Assembly: GCF_018919145.1 (NCBI RefSeq) | Contig: NZ_JAHLQJ010000018.1 | Span: 1-64,000, forward strand | Direction of reading: 5' to 3' | Length of the DNA: 64,000 nucleotides | Source: Paenibacillus brevis | Lineage (GTDB): Bacteria; Bacillota; Bacilli; Paenibacillales; Paenibacillaceae | Part shown: in pieces, positions 48,189 to 58,199 of the stretch | How the letters are laid out: every line of letters begins with the position of its first letter | How positions within the stretch are numbered: position 1 is the first letter of the stretch | Notes under the pieces: generated by a model | The model's database searches: none | Told to the model about the DNA's origin: nothing | Seen by the model: only the letters and a program-made list of their open reading frames with translations | Program-made: the position numbers and the translations under genes

Positions 48189-50708
48189 TTATTTGACGAG
48201 CTGACCTCTTGTGACGCCTAACTGGTTGGTCGCTTTCAACGTCTTCCATACCTGCGTCCCGCTAATCTCTCCGCGCAGGGCTTGGTTATATAGGGAGATC
48301 ACTTGCTGCACCTGCTCCGGTGTCTCCTCCAGAAACTCAACCCGGTAACTAGGAACACCCAGCTCCAGAAAATGACTCAGATATTCCGCCCCAGACTGCT
48401 CAATTGCATTGTACACCGTATTACGGCATCCCTCATCGACCCGTACCGGATGGCTCATGCCAATCCGGTCCTGGAGAGAAGCGCGCTGCTCCTCGCAAGG
48501 GCGGCCGCAGTTCGTATAGTTCGTGCCCTCACTCAGGAAAGTACAGTATACACAGTGCTCAGTATGAAACATCGGCAAATGCTGATGAATGACGATCTCC
48601 ATCTTCGAGGTTCTACTCTTGCCCAGCAAATCCACCATCTGCTGAATGTTCAGGTCATACGACGGTGTAACCATATCGCAGCCAGCCTCCAGGAATAGCT
48701 CCACCGCTTTGTGATTGGCGATATTCAACGAGAAATCGCCGATTAGCTGCGGGTGGACAGCGGAGGGATTCTCTTGCCGGTGGCGCAGGTAGTAATATAG
48801 CGCGCCGGTATTGCGCACCAGCACTGCGTCAGGTGCAAGACGCAGGATGTTGTTATGGTAGCCGTTCTCGCCCGGCATATGGATGCGCGGTGTCGCCAGT
48901 GCAATCTGCTTGCCGGCAGCCCGAACGGCTTCCACTGCTGCCGGGAACTGCTTGATAAATTCGAAGTCGGCGTAAATAAACTCCACGCCGGCATCCAATG
49001 CAGCCCGCACCTGCGGCAGGCTGCGGCACAGCGCGGTGAGCTTCGCCTCACCGCGCGCCAGCGGCGCACCCTGCACAGCAGCAGGCGCTGCCGCTACCCG
49101 GGCCGCCCGCGTGTACACGGGCGGCTTAGGCCGCTCGCCGGCTAGCAGCTCCACTGCGCGCCGGCGAAGGGCATTCAGCTCTCGCATGGGAAGGATCACG
49201 TCGCCATGCAGCTCCGTGTCCAGCCGCTCAAGCTGGAACACCGTGCCGCCGAGACGGCCAAGCTGCTCTTCGAGCAGGGCATCGTCCATCGGCCGCTTCT
49301 GCGCGGTCTCAAGCAACAGCTCCGAGTCCACGCGCACTGTCGTCCCCTTCTGGATATCCGTCCAGAAGGTTGCCAGCGGCTCGCCAGCCTGGCCGGATAC
49401 CTGCACATGTACCGGGAACACCCGGTACGGCTTGTCGGTCTCATAGCTTTGGCGCAGCCGCTTGTCGAGTGCCGGATCATTCGTCTTCCAGATCCGGTCC
49501 CCTACATGCACCCGGCGCAGATCGATATCATTGCGCCCCGGCACAATATCGACGATCCACGTCTCGTCGGCCTCGCCCTCCAGCTTCACGCCTTTGCGCC
49601 GCAGATCGTAGACACGTCCGCCTTCTTCCTTTTTCGTCGGATCGCCCGCATCAAACACGATTCCATCTCCGCGCTTCACCGGTGCTTCAAGCTTGCAGAC
49701 AACGCCGTCACGCAGCACCTGCTCTACCCGCCCCAGATAGACGCCGCGGCTCTTCGGGAATGTCCCGTCCAGCAACTGCTTGTTGTTCGTTCCCTCCAGG
49801 AAGCCATGGGTGAACCCGCGCGAGAAGCTTTGCTGAAGCTCGCGGATTTCTTCCTTCGAAGGCGGCGTGCTGTCTCCGTCAAAATACCGGTCAATTGCCT
49901 GACGGTATTTACTTACCACATTGGCCACATACTCCGGTGTTTTCATCCGGCCTTCGATCTTGAACGAGGTTACGCCAGCTTCGATCAACTCAGGCATGAT
50001 ATCAATAGCCGCAAGATCCTTAGGAGACAGCAGGTAAGCTACGTCTCCCATCGGCTTCTGTACGCCGTCTACGATCAAGTCATAAGGCAGCCGGCAGGCC
50101 TGCGCACATTCTCCCCGGTTCGCTGAGCGTCCGCCCCACATTTCCGAGGTCAGGCATTGCCCTGAATACGACACACAGAGCGCTCCATGCACGAATACCT
50201 CCATAGGAAGCCTTGCCTGCTCACCGATCGCCTGAATCTGCTTCAGATTATTCTCCCGGCCAAGTACGACTCGCTCCATGCCCCATGGCTTGGTAAATTC
50301 CACTGCCTCAGGCGAAGTGATTGTCATCTGTGTCGAGCCATGGATAGGGAAATCCGGCGACAGCTCACGAATCAGCTTCACCAGGCCCAAGTCCTGTACG
50401 ATTACCGCATCGATGCCCGCTTCCATGCACGCTTCAATCAGCTCCTGCGCATCCGCAAGCTCATTTTCGAATACCAAAATATTGAAGGTCAGAAACCCTT
50501 TAACACCATAGCTATGCAAAAAGGCCATAATCTCCGGAAGCTCGTCCATCCGAAAATTGTTCGCGCGCGCCCGTGCATTAAATTTTTCTACGCCAAAAAA
50601 TATCGCGTCTGCTCCATTCGCTACCGCCGCCCGCATACAATCCCAATCCCCTGCGGGGGCGAGCAGCTCTACATCCTGTCTGGTCAAAGCTACTGCCGAC
50701 TTGCTCAT
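48189..50708 (-). CDS. U32 peptidase-family protein, RlhA/TrhP-like RNA hydroxylation factor
   Basis: 839 residues. The N-terminal half is the U32 domain: LLAPAGDWDCMRAAVANGADAIFFG, HGSTQMTI, the Cys-rich signature HGALCVSYSGQCLTSEMWGGRSANRGECAQACRLPY (four Cys, iron-sulfur type), then KIEGRMKTPEYV. A DUF3656-like region follows, and a second half-domain with EHCVYCTFLSEGTNYTNCGRPCEEQ repeats a Cys-rich site. Despite the peptidase label, characterised relatives (RlhA, TrhP) hydroxylate 23S rRNA or tRNA pyrimidines with prephenate-derived chemistry. The long form with DUF3656 is closest in layout to RlhA. GAGGAAATAG precedes ATG. It stands alone on its strand. Confidence 0.85.
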   Translation of the reverse strand: MSKSAVALTRQDVELLAPAGDWDCMRAAVANGADAIFFGVEKFNARARANNFRMDELPEIMAFLHSYGVKGFLTFNILVFENELADAQELIEACMEAGIDAVIVQDLGLVKLIRELSPDFPIHGSTQMTITSPEAVEFTKPWGMERVVLGRENNLKQIQAIGEQARLPMEVFVHGALCVSYSGQCLTSEMWGGRSANRGECAQACRLPYDLIVDGVQKPMGDVAYLLSPKDLAAIDIMPELIEAGVTSFKIEGRMKTPEYVANVVSKYRQAIDRYFDGDSTPPSKEEIRELQQSFSRGFTHGFLEGTNNKQLLDGTFPKSRGVYLGRVEQVLRDGVVCKLEAPVKRGDGIVFDAGDPTKKEEGGRVYDLRRKGVKLEGEADETWIVDIVPGRNDIDLRRVHVGDRIWKTNDPALDKRLRQSYETDKPYRVFPVHVQVSGQAGEPLATFWTDIQKGTTVRVDSELLLETAQKRPMDDALLEEQLGRLGGTVFQLERLDTELHGDVILPMRELNALRRRAVELLAGERPKPPVYTRAARVAAAPAAVQGAPLARGEAKLTALCRSLPQVRAALDAGVEFIYADFEFIKQFPAAVEAVRAAGKQIALATPRIHMPGENGYHNNILRLAPDAVLVRNTGALYYYLRHRQENPSAVHPQLIGDFSLNIANHKAVELFLEAGCDMVTPSYDLNIQQMVDLLGKSRTSKMEIVIHQHLPMFHTEHCVYCTFLSEGTNYTNCGRPCEEQRASLQDRIGMSHPVRVDEGCRNTVYNAIEQSGAEYLSHFLELGVPSYRVEFLEETPEQVQQVISLYNQALRGEISGTQVWKTLKATNQLGVTRGQLVK

Positions 50709-50761
50709 CTATTTCCTCCTGAATGCCGAATGAACTCGGCTGACTAATTTCCTAAATAATT

Positions 50762-50917
50762 TCTCCGATTGAACTAAGGTATCATAAGGCAAAACACCGC
50801 TCACAAAAGCCGAGCACTACTATGTGCATGCTTCCGCAGTAGCTTTCTTACAGAAAGCTTTACTTCGGCATAGTTCACGTTATACCTTTTCCCTGCAGCT
50901 TCTTTAGTTCAACTTAT
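50762..50917. repeat. Intergenic inverted-repeat element, copy D (left end lost)
   Basis: About 156 bp. It contains TGAACTAAGGTATCATAAGG, close to the internal part of copy A, then GCTTCCG-CAGTAGCTTTCTTACAGAAAGCTTT shared with copy B, and ends TTTAGTTCAACTTATC like the right end of all copies. The left terminal repeat is missing. It is 34 kb away from the other copies, showing that the family is dispersed. Confidence 0.75.
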
Positions 50918-51044
50918 CTATTTTAGCAGACATTACTCCAACACTCTAGCAAGCAATAACTGCTAAAACGCTTATTACTCCTGACCCGTTACCATTTCCC
51001 GCCATCAGTCACCAGCACCCAAAAGCAAGTTACACAAAATCCCT

Positions 51045-51266
51045 GACGTAGGCGCTCATGCGATAGATTTAGTGACTAAAAGCGTTATAATTGCTGGCAG
51101 AGATGCGCATGCGACTTTTTTAGTGACAAAAGGCATTAAATTTGCTAACGCAGTTGCTCATGCTCCGATTTTAGTGACAAAAGATATTAAATTTGCTAAT
51201 GCAGGCGCTCATGCACCGAATTTAATGACAAAAAGCATTAAAATTACTCGCGTAGTACTCGCGCCA
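51045..51266 (+). repeat. 51-bp tandem repeat, about four and a half units
   Basis: Units begin at 51072, 51123, 51174 and 51225, exactly 51 bases apart, preceded by a half unit at 51045. Each starts GTGACAAAA or close and contains a GCTCATGC block. Because 51 is 17 codons, one frame stays open through all units and would read VTKxIKFANAxAHAPxL repeated. There is no ribosome binding site and the only start is the GTG at 51072, so I list it as a repeat, not a gene. Units 2 and 3 are most alike. Confidence 0.85.
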
Positions 51267-51281
51267 CGAAAGATGAAATAA

Positions 51282-51318
51282 GTAAAAGACACTCTATTCC
51301 CTTCCGGAACAAAGTGCC
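51282..51318 (-). terminator. Probable terminator of the 71-residue membrane protein gene
   Basis: On the minus strand GGCACTTTGTTCC pairs imperfectly with GGGAATAGAGTGTC and is followed by TTTTACTT. It lies about 85 bases after the stop codon at 51404. Confidence 0.6.
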
Positions 51319-51403
51319 TCCCTCAAGTCAAATAACACGGGATTACGAGTCATAGTCCAGTCATCTTTCGATGAAGCTCATCACCGAACTTCCAAGCTGG
51401 ACC

Positions 51404-51619
51404 CTACTGGCTCTGACTGAACCAGGCCATCACCATGACGGCATCCGAGGCCAAAAAGATGAGCAAGCTGAACAGCCCGAAGCCGATCGCAAACAGATTC
51501 TTTTTCGGTTCCTTCAGCAGCCGCAGCACGCCGATCAGGATAACAATCGTAAACAGGATCATGAAAATATCAAAACCGTTAAAGGTTGTCGTGACTTCCC
51601 CTGGTGCAGCAAGTAACAT
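51404..51619 (-). CDS. Small two-helix membrane protein (DUF2759-like)
   Basis: 71 residues. Two predicted helices (about 17-34 and 43-66) separated by a Lys-rich turn RLLKEPKKN; an N-terminal MLLAAPGEVTTTFNG is outside or in the cytosol. GAGGAGG seven bases before ATG makes it a convincing gene. The pattern recalls the short DUF2759 membrane proteins of Bacillus and relatives, but I hold that name only loosely. Function is unknown. It lies alone between a tandem repeat and an empty stretch. Confidence 0.7.
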   Translation of the reverse strand: MLLAAPGEVTTTFNGFDIFMILFTIVILIGVLRLLKEPKKNLFAIGFGLFSLLIFLASDAVMVMAWFSQSQ

Positions 51620-51981
51620 GGCAAGCCCTCCTCAGCTATGTTCACGGAATTTTCCACCTTCCTCTATGTTAGCTTCTGATTAAAGCGCATGCAAGTAAAA
51701 AGTCAAAAAATTGTTGAATTTATCTTAAAAATGTAACCCCAAAAGAATTAATTGTTATTGCGCTGCCCCATCCAAAAGAACTCGCGCCGCCTTGGTTCTC
51801 TTAAAAAATTAGAGGAGCATTGGGGCGAGACTCTTGCAGAATCAACCATCGATCTTTCCATAAACGTTGATATAAGATCCATGGGTGCTATCAATTGATC
51901 CCTTCCTGATATTTCTGAAACAAGCTGCTAAAGGAACCTTTCCCATTCATTCACGTACTTATTTACAAAGGAGTTGATGTC
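51620..51981. other. Intergenic stretch with no recognised gene
   Basis: About 360 bases between two divergent small membrane-protein genes. I see an imperfect inverted repeat, GCCCCAT near 51766 and ATTGGGGC near 51820, and the ribosome binding site of the next gene. No ORF or RNA motif is recognised. Confidence 0.4.
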
Positions 51982-52185
51982 ATGTACGTGTTCTTTGGAC
52001 TGGTGATTATCGGGATTGGTTGCCTCAATCTCTTCTTCCCTTCCTTGGGCTGGCATATGAAAGAAGGCTGGAAGGTCGATGGAGATTCAGAGCCAAGTGA
52101 CACCTATTTAACGATGACGCGCCTAGGCGGGCTATTTGCCCTTTTCGTCGGATTTATTGTCCTGGTTACTCAATTCTTCTCTTGA
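51982..52185 (+). CDS. Small membrane protein, DUF6199-like
   Basis: 67 residues with two predicted helices (about 3-21 and 46-65). The central GWHMKEGWKVDGDSEPSDTYLTMTRLGG segment fits the small Firmicute membrane proteins grouped as DUF6199 (W..E.WK...EPSD.Y...R.GG). AAAGGAG eight bases before ATG supports it. Function is unknown. It converges on uvrA. Confidence 0.8.
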   Translation: MYVFFGLVIIGIGCLNLFFPSLGWHMKEGWKVDGDSEPSDTYLTMTRLGGLFALFVGFIVLVTQFFS

Positions 52186-52235
52186 AATAAATCATGCATC
52201 TCTCACATAACAATTAAAACTCCAGCATTTTCAAG

Positions 52236-52283
52236 CCAAAAAAGCTCTCTTGAAATCGGCCTTACCGATCTCCAAGAGAGCTT
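52236..52283 (-). terminator. Terminator of the uvrB-uvrA operon
   Basis: AAGCTCTCTTG pairs with CAAGAGAGCTT on the minus strand around a 20-base partly paired loop, then TTTTTTGG. It lies about 30 bases after the uvrA stop codon. Confidence 0.88.
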
Positions 52284-52312
52284 GTATTATATTATGTTCG
52301 TTAAAAGGATTG

Positions 52313-55171
52313 CTACGAATGCACTTTGATGGCACGTGTCCGTTCCGTATCGCGCTGCAGAACCGGCGCAAGATAGCGGCCAGTATAGGATTCCTCCACC
52401 TGCGTGACCTCCTCCGGCGTACCTGTTGCAATGATGGTCCCGCCGCCGCTGCCTCCTTCAGGCCCCAGATCAATGAGATAGTCCGCAGTCTTGATCACAT
52501 CCAGATTATGCTCAATAACAAGCACGGTCTCTCCGGAATCCACGAGCCGATGAAGTACATTCAGCAGACGATCAATATCATCGACATGCAGACCTGTGGT
52601 CGGCTCATCCAGAATGTAGATGGTTCTTCCCGTACTGCGACGATACAATTCGGAAGCCAGCTTGACGCGTTGAGCTTCCCCGCCAGACAGTGTAGTCGCC
52701 GGTTGTCCCAGATTAATGTATCCGAGGCCAACATCGAGCAAGGTTTGCAGCTTCCGGTGGATCTTCGGAATATTCTCGAAGAATTGGGTCGCATCCTCCA
52801 CCGTCATCTCCAGCACATCTGCGATGCTCTTGCCTTTGTATTTAACCTCTAGTGTCTCCCGATTATAGCGTTTACCAGCACATACCTCACATGGCACATA
52901 GACATCCGGAAGGAAATGCATTTCGATTTTGAGAATGCCGTCTCCGCGGCAGGCTTCACAACGCCCGCCTTTAATATTGAAGCTGAAGCGGCCTTTCTTG
53001 TAGCCCCGTACCTTAGCCTCGTTCGTCTGCGAGAAAAGGTCCCGGATATCATCAAAGACACCGGTATAGGTCGCCGGATTGGAGCGGGGAGTCCGTCCGA
53101 TTGGCGACTGATCGATATCGACTACCTTTTCCACATGCTCCAGGCCACGAATTTCCCGATACTGTCCCGGACGAACCTTCGCCCTGTTCAGATCCCGCGC
53201 CAACGTTTTGTATAGAATCTCATTCACCAGCGTAGACTTGCCCGAACCGGATACCCCGGTAACGGCCGCGAATACGCCGATAGGGAACTTGACGTTAATG
53301 TTCTTCAGGTTGTTCTCCTTGGCCCCGCGCACTTCAATCCAACGTCCATCAGGCTTCCGCCGTTGCTCAGGCACCTCAATGAACCTCCGGCCGCTTAAGT
53401 ATTGGCCGGTCAAGGAGTTCGGGTCCTTCATAACCTCCTGCGGCGTACCCTGGGAGACAACCTGGCCGCCATGAATGCCTGCTCCCGGACCAATATCAAT
53501 AATATAATCGGAAGCCAGCATCGTATCCTCATCATGCTCAACGACAATTAAGGTATTTCCCAAATCCCGCATGTGAGCCAATGTCGTGATCAAACGGTCA
53601 TTATCCCGCTGGTGGAGTCCGATGCTCGGCTCATCGAGGATATACAACACGCCCATCAGACTGGAGCCGATCTGCGTCGCCAGCCTGATGCGCTGTGCTT
53701 CACCCCCGGAGAGCGTTCCTGCTGCACGGCTCATCGTCAAATACTCCAGCCCAACGTTAACGAGAAAGCCCAGTCGGCTATTGATCTCCTTCAAGATCAT
53801 ATGGGAAATCGTCTTCTCCTTCTCATTCAATTCAAGACCATCAAAGAACTTCATGGCTTCGCCGATCGACAACGAAGTCACGTGAGCGATGTTCTCTCCA
53901 TTCACGGTAACCGCGAGAATCTCTTTTTTCAGGCGATGCCCCTTGCAAGTACCGCAAGGCTTGGAGCCCATGAAACCCTCGATAAACTCCCGAATTCCTT
54001 CGGAGGCGGTATCGCGATACCGGCGCTCCAGATTATGCACGATGCCTTCAAACGTTACATAGGCGTCCTTACTAATACCAAAATCGTTCTCATAGCGGAA
54101 GCGTACCTTGGTTGTGCCCGTTCCATACAGAAGCTTGTCCATTTGATCCTTGGTTAGCTCCGATACCGGCACATTCTGAGGAATATGGAAATGCTCGCAC
54201 ACCGAGCGAAGGAATTGCGGATAATAATTGGACGTACTGCCTGCCCACGCTTCGAAGGCGCCTTGCTCAATACTCTTCGACGGATCAGGAACCAATAGCT
54301 CCGGATCGATGATCATTTTCATGCCAAGACCGTCACATTCCGGACAGGCTCCGAACGGACTGTTGAACGAGAACATCCGCGGCGACAGCTCCTCGATGCT
54401 GAAGCCGCAGATCGGGCAGGCATAATTGGAGCTGAAGCGCAGCTCCTCCTGGCCGATAATGTCGACCAGCAGTTGACCGCCGGACATTTTCAGCGCCGTC
54501 TCAATAGAGTCCGCAAGGCGGCTTTTCACATCCTCCTTCACCACGATCCGGTCCACGATAACCTCTATGGAATGCTTCTTGTTCTTCTCCAGTTCGATAT
54601 CCTCGGATAAGTCCCGCTGTTCCCCATTGACTCTAACCCGAACAAAGCCTTGCTTTGCAATCTCACTGAACAGGCTCTTGTGTTCTCCCTTTTTGCCGGA
54701 GATCACGGGAGCAAGAATCTGCAGACGAGTGCGTTCAGGATATTGCATAATCCGGTCAACCATCTGTTCGACGGTCTGCGAGGTAATCTCCACACCATGC
54801 TCCGGACAATGCGGGTGGCCGATCCGGGCAAACAACAGGCGAAGGTAATCATAAATTTCCGTCACTGTACCTACTGTAGAACGCGGGTTCCGGCTTGTTG
54901 TCTTCTGGTCAATGGAGATTGCCGGCGAGAGACCTTCGATCGAATCCACATCCGGCTTCTCCATTTGGCCAAGAAACTGGCGCGCATAAGCCGACAAAGA
55001 CTCTACATAACGTCGCTGTCCTTCTGCATAAATCGTGTCAAATGCAAGCGAAGATTTCCCCGATCCACTCAAGCCGGTCAAGACAACAAACTTATCACGC
55101 GGAATCGTAATATCTATATTTTTCAGATTGTGCGCTCTCGCACCTTTAATGACGATATTCTCAATGGCCAA
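52313..55171 (-). CDS. uvrA: Excinuclease ABC subunit A
   Basis: About 952 residues, the usual UvrA length. Two ABC ATPase halves are visible: Walker [29 protein letters not shown] near 35 and [15 protein letters not shown] near 640, with [12 protein letters not shown] and [12 protein letters not shown] signatures. Two zinc modules show as [32 protein letters not shown] and [32 protein letters not shown]. It recognises DNA damage and loads UvrB. A TTG at 55171 gives the family-like start [16 protein letters not shown] with GGGAG nine bases upstream; the ATG three codons earlier abuts the ribosome site. It follows uvrB by about 20 bases. Confidence 0.98.
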   Translation of the reverse strand: MAIENIVIKGARAHNLKNIDITIPRDKFVVLTGLSGSGKSSLAFDTIYAEGQRRYVESLSAYARQFLGQMEKPDVDSIEGLSPAISIDQKTTSRNPRSTVGTVTEIYDYLRLLFARIGHPHCPEHGVEITSQTVEQMVDRIMQYPERTRLQILAPVISGKKGEHKSLFSEIAKQGFVRVRVNGEQRDLSEDIELEKNKKHSIEVIVDRIVVKEDVKSRLADSIETALKMSGGQLLVDIIGQEELRFSSNYACPICGFSIEELSPRMFSFNSPFGACPECDGLGMKMIIDPELLVPDPSKSIEQGAFEAWAGSTSNYYPQFLRSVCEHFHIPQNVPVSELTKDQMDKLLYGTGTTKVRFRYENDFGISKDAYVTFEGIVHNLERRYRDTASEGIREFIEGFMGSKPCGTCKGHRLKKEILAVTVNGENIAHVTSLSIGEAMKFFDGLELNEKEKTISHMILKEINSRLGFLVNVGLEYLTMSRAAGTLSGGEAQRIRLATQIGSSLMGVLYILDEPSIGLHQRDNDRLITTLAHMRDLGNTLIVVEHDEDTMLASDYIIDIGPGAGIHGGQVVSQGTPQEVMKDPNSLTGQYLSGRRFIEVPEQRRKPDGRWIEVRGAKENNLKNINVKFPIGVFAAVTGVSGSGKSTLVNEILYKTLARDLNRAKVRPGQYREIRGLEHVEKVVDIDQSPIGRTPRSNPATYTGVFDDIRDLFSQTNEAKVRGYKKGRFSFNIKGGRCEACRGDGILKIEMHFLPDVYVPCEVCAGKRYNRETLEVKYKGKSIADVLEMTVEDATQFFENIPKIHRKLQTLLDVGLGYINLGQPATTLSGGEAQRVKLASELYRRSTGRTIYILDEPTTGLHVDDIDRLLNVLHRLVDSGETVLVIEHNLDVIKTADYLIDLGPEGGSGGGTIIATGTPEEVTQVEESYTGRYLAPVLQRDTERTRAIKVHS

Positions 55172-55194
55172 GTGGTTCATCTCCCATTATCTAT

Positions 55195-57192
55195 TTAATC
55201 CGCTGCGCGCAATTCCATAATTGCATCGCGCAGCTCAGCGGCCCGTTCAAATTGCAAATTCTTGGCGGCTTCCTTCATCTCGGATTCCAGACGTCCGATC
55301 ATAGCTTCGCGGTCACGCTTGGACATCTTGCTCTTAGCCGCATCGGCCAGATAATCACTCTTGCTCTCGGCCACCTTGGTAGCCTCGATAACATCCCGAA
55401 CCTTCTTGCGAATGGTCTGCGGAGTGATCCCATGCTTCTCATTATAAGCGATCTGAATCGCGCGGCGCCGCTCTGTCTCTTTGATGGCCCGATCCATCGA
55501 ATCGGTAATCTGATCTCCATACATCAGCACGCGTCCCTCGGAGTTCCGCGCAGCCCGGCCAATCGTCTGAATCAGCGACCGTTCCGAACGCAGGAAGCCT
55601 TCCTTATCGGCATCCAGGATCGCAACGAGCGAGACCTCCGGCAAATCAAGGCCTTCCCGAAGCAGGTTAATGCCGATCAGCACATGGAACGTTCCAAGCC
55701 GCAAATCCCGCAAAATACTCATCCGCTCCAAGGTCTTTATATCGGAGTGGAGGTACCTTACTTTAATGCCGACCTCTTTTAAATAATCGGTCAGATCCTC
55801 GGACATCTTCTTCGTCAAGGTGGTAACAAGCACCCGTTCATCCCGATCGATCCGTTCGCGGATCTCACCGATCAAATCATCGATCTGCCCCTTGGTCGGA
55901 CGAACCTCGATAATCGGATCCAGCAGTCCAGTCGGACGAATAATTTGCTGAACCATCGTATCGCAATGCTCCAGTTCATACGGCCCCGGTGTCGCGGACA
56001 CGTAAATCAATTGATTGGCCTTGGCTTCGAATTCCTCGAATTGCAGCGGCCGGTTGTCCAGCGCCGAAGGCAGGCGGAATCCATGGTCCACAAGCACGGT
56101 CTTCCGCGCCCGGTCACCGTTATACATCGCACGAATCTGCGGCAGCGTCACATGGGATTCGTCAATCACGATCAGCATATCATCCGGAAAGTAATCCATC
56201 AGCGTGTAAGGGGTTGCCCCCGCTTCCCGGAAGGTCAGGGGGCCCGAATAGTTCTCGATGCCCGAGCAGAAGCCGACTTCCTTCATCATTTCGATATCAT
56301 AGCGGGTACGCTGCTCCAGCCGTTGGGCCTCCAGCAGCTTGCCCTGTTCACGGAATAAAGCCAGACGCTCCTCCAACTCCCGCTCTATGTTACCTATAGC
56401 GATCCGCATCGTCTCCTCCTGCGTCACAAAGTGAGACGCCGGGAAGATGGCAATATGCTCACGTTCGCCAACCAGTTCGCCGGTCAGTACATCGATCTCG
56501 GTAATCCGTTCAATTTCGTCGCCGAAAAATTCCACTCTCACCGCCTGTTCCCCTCGGGAAGCCGGGAAGATTTCCAGCACATCGCCGCGCACGCGAAAAG
56601 TGCCGCGAACAAAATTGATGTCATTACGCTGATACTGGATATCCACCAGCCGGGCTAGGATCTGGTTGCGCGGCTTTTCCATTCCGACACGCAGCGACAG
56701 CACCAAATTCCGGTACTCCATCGGAGAACCGAGACCGTAAATACAGGATACACTCGCTACAATGATCACGTCTCGCCGTTCGAACAGCGAGCTGGTCGCA
56801 GAGTGTCTCAGTTTATCAATCTCTTCATTGATGCTGGAGTCTTTTTCAATGTAAGTATCTGAGGATGGAATATAGGCTTCCGGCTGGTAGTAGTCATAGT
56901 AGCTGACGAAGTAATCAACGGAGTTATTGGGGAAGAATTCCTTGAATTCACTGGCAAGCTGTGCCGCCAGCGTCTTGTTATGGGCAATGACCAGTGTAGG
57001 TCTTCCAAGCTTCGCTATGGTATGGGCAATCGTGAACGTCTTGCCGGTGCCTGTAGCTCCCAGAAGGGTCTGGTGCTTTTTTCCCATTTTTATCCCTTCC
57101 ACTAATTGGTCTACAGCCCGCGGCTGGTCGCCCTGTGGCGAAAAATCGGAGATTAGCTCGAATTTATTATTACTGAAGACAATTTCACTCAT
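55195..57192 (-). CDS. uvrB: Excinuclease ABC subunit B
   Basis: 665 residues, the normal length. [23 protein letters not shown], Walker [16 protein letters not shown], beta-hairpin [39 protein letters not shown], and the C-terminal UVR motif [24 protein letters not shown] for UvrC contact are all present. It verifies damage and prepares incision. It heads the uvrB-uvrA operon. A promoter with TTGCAT-17-TATAAT and a LexA-like box lies about 140-180 bases upstream, so SOS control is plausible. Confidence 0.98.
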   Translation of the reverse strand: MSEIVFSNNKFELISDFSPQGDQPRAVDQLVEGIKMGKKHQTLLGATGTGKTFTIAHTIAKLGRPTLVIAHNKTLAAQLASEFKEFFPNNSVDYFVSYYDYYQPEAYIPSSDTYIEKDSSINEEIDKLRHSATSSLFERRDVIIVASVSCIYGLGSPMEYRNLVLSLRVGMEKPRNQILARLVDIQYQRNDINFVRGTFRVRGDVLEIFPASRGEQAVRVEFFGDEIERITEIDVLTGELVGEREHIAIFPASHFVTQEETMRIAIGNIERELEERLALFREQGKLLEAQRLEQRTRYDIEMMKEVGFCSGIENYSGPLTFREAGATPYTLMDYFPDDMLIVIDESHVTLPQIRAMYNGDRARKTVLVDHGFRLPSALDNRPLQFEEFEAKANQLIYVSATPGPYELEHCDTMVQQIIRPTGLLDPIIEVRPTKGQIDDLIGEIRERIDRDERVLVTTLTKKMSEDLTDYLKEVGIKVRYLHSDIKTLERMSILRDLRLGTFHVLIGINLLREGLDLPEVSLVAILDADKEGFLRSERSLIQTIGRAARNSEGRVLMYGDQITDSMDRAIKETERRRAIQIAYNEKHGITPQTIRKKVRDVIEATKVAESKSDYLADAAKSKMSKRDREAMIGRLESEMKEAAKNLQFERAAELRDAIMELRAAD

Positions 57193-57327
57193 TGTCCAAC
57201 ATCACCCTTATCGTCTAAAATGGAAAAGTGAATTTCTATGTTATGGTTTCTCTATCTATATTAACCTTATTTCATTAGTTTCAACGGAATAGTAGACAAG
57301 CAGTCTATTTTCGCAAAGCAAAAATAA

Positions 57328-57341
57328 GAATAAGTGTTCCC
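57328..57341 (-). promoter_or_regulatory. LexA-box-like site upstream of uvrB
   Basis: On the minus strand GGGAACACTTATTC, one half-site base away from the Bacillus GAAC-N4-GTTC SOS box core. It lies immediately after the -10 element of the uvrB promoter, where LexA binding would block transcription start. uvrB is an SOS gene in Bacillus, which supports the reading. Confidence 0.5.
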
Positions 57342-57345
57342 ATTT

Positions 57346-57374
57346 ATTATACCTTCTTTGCATCCGGGATGCAA
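57346..57374 (-). promoter_or_regulatory. uvrB promoter overlapped by a perfect palindrome
   Basis: TTGCAT (57374-57369), 17 bp, TATAAT (57351-57346) on the minus strand. The -35 lies inside a perfect 17-bp palindrome, TTGCATCC-G-GGATGCAA (57358-57374), which could be an operator for a second regulator acting on uvrB or on the divergent motAB-type genes. Confidence 0.65.
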
Positions 57375-57407
57375 CAAAAGTCAACGAATGGAGCTGTGTG
57401 TGAACGA

Positions 57408-58199
57408 ATGGATATATCCACAATTATTGGTATTATTATCGGCTTGGCCGCGCTGATCGGCGGCTTTATCTGGGAGGGCGGAGAGCTCGGCGGGCTGATG
57501 CAATGGGCTGCTGCCTTAATCGTGTTCGGCGGCACCTCTGCCGCAGTCATGATCAGTTTCCCCTTCGCGAAGCTGAAGACGATACCCAAGGCTCTTGCGC
57601 TGGCCTTCACCAAGGGATCACAGGATATGGAGGAGCTCGTTTCGGATCTGGAAGGAATGGCCGTGATTTCCCGGCGGCAAGGCGTTCTTGCTTTAGAAAA
57701 AAAATCGGAGGAGCATGCCGATCCTTTTCTGCGTGAAGGCATTCAGCTTGTCGTGGATGGTACTGAGCCGGCCATCGTACGGCAGGTGCTCGATCTGGAG
57801 ATTGAGGCGGTTCATCTTAAATATGAGGGATATGCTAAAATTTTCGATTCTGCCGGCGGTTATGCCCCTACAATGGGCATCATCGGTACGGTCATGGGAT
57901 TAATCCACGTCCTGGGCAGTCTGACGGAGCCGACTTCACTCGGGCCCTCCATCGCGCTTGCTTTTACGGCTACATTATACGGCGTCGCCAGTGCAAACCT
58001 GATTTTCCTGCCGATTGCATCGAAGATTCGCGCCCGTGGCGAGGATGAGACGTCACGGATGGAACTGATGCTGGAAGGCATGATTTCGCTGCAAAACGGA
58101 GATCACCCGATGCTGGTCCGCCGCAAGCTGGAGTCCTTTTTGACAGATCGGGAGCGGAAGCCGCAACTGCCGGCCTCATCCGGGGAGTCAGAGCTGTGA
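57408..58199 (+). CDS. Flagellar-type stator subunit MotA/MotP
   Basis: About 263 residues. MDISTIIGIIIGLAALIGGFIWEGG begins the first of four helices; EGGELGGLMQWAAALIVFGGTSAAVM follows, then a large cytoplasmic loop with the charged region for rotor contact (DPFLREGIQLVVDGTEPAIVRQVL), and paired C-terminal helices with GGYAPTMGIIGTVMGLIHVL and GPSIALAFTATLYGVASANLIFLPIASK. It overlaps the MotB-like gene. No other flagellar gene is in the window. Proton or sodium use cannot be decided from sequence by eye. The ATG used is 13 codons inside the longest frame and matches the family N-terminus; its ribosome site is weak. Confidence 0.9.
   Translation: MDISTIIGIIIGLAALIGGFIWEGGELGGLMQWAAALIVFGGTSAAVMISFPFAKLKTIPKALALAFTKGSQDMEELVSDLEGMAVISRRQGVLALEKKSEEHADPFLREGIQLVVDGTEPAIVRQVLDLEIEAVHLKYEGYAKIFDSAGGYAPTMGIIGTVMGLIHVLGSLTEPTSLGPSIALAFTATLYGVASANLIFLPIASKIRARGEDETSRMELMLEGMISLQNGDHPMLVRRKLESFLTDRERKPQLPASSGESEL

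Noticed and set aside
49206-50126. Long plus-strand frames opposite the U32 protein gene
   Set aside because: The minus-strand frame has conserved Cys-rich motifs; the opposite frames have none.
51045-51266. CRISPR array
   Set aside because: The units are directly adjacent with no unique spacers and the whole 51-bp unit repeats, so this is a tandem repeat.
51072-51281. A 69-residue repeat protein starting at GTG 51072
   Set aside because: No Shine-Dalgarno sequence and the open frame continues upstream of the start through the same repeat; kept as a repeat only.
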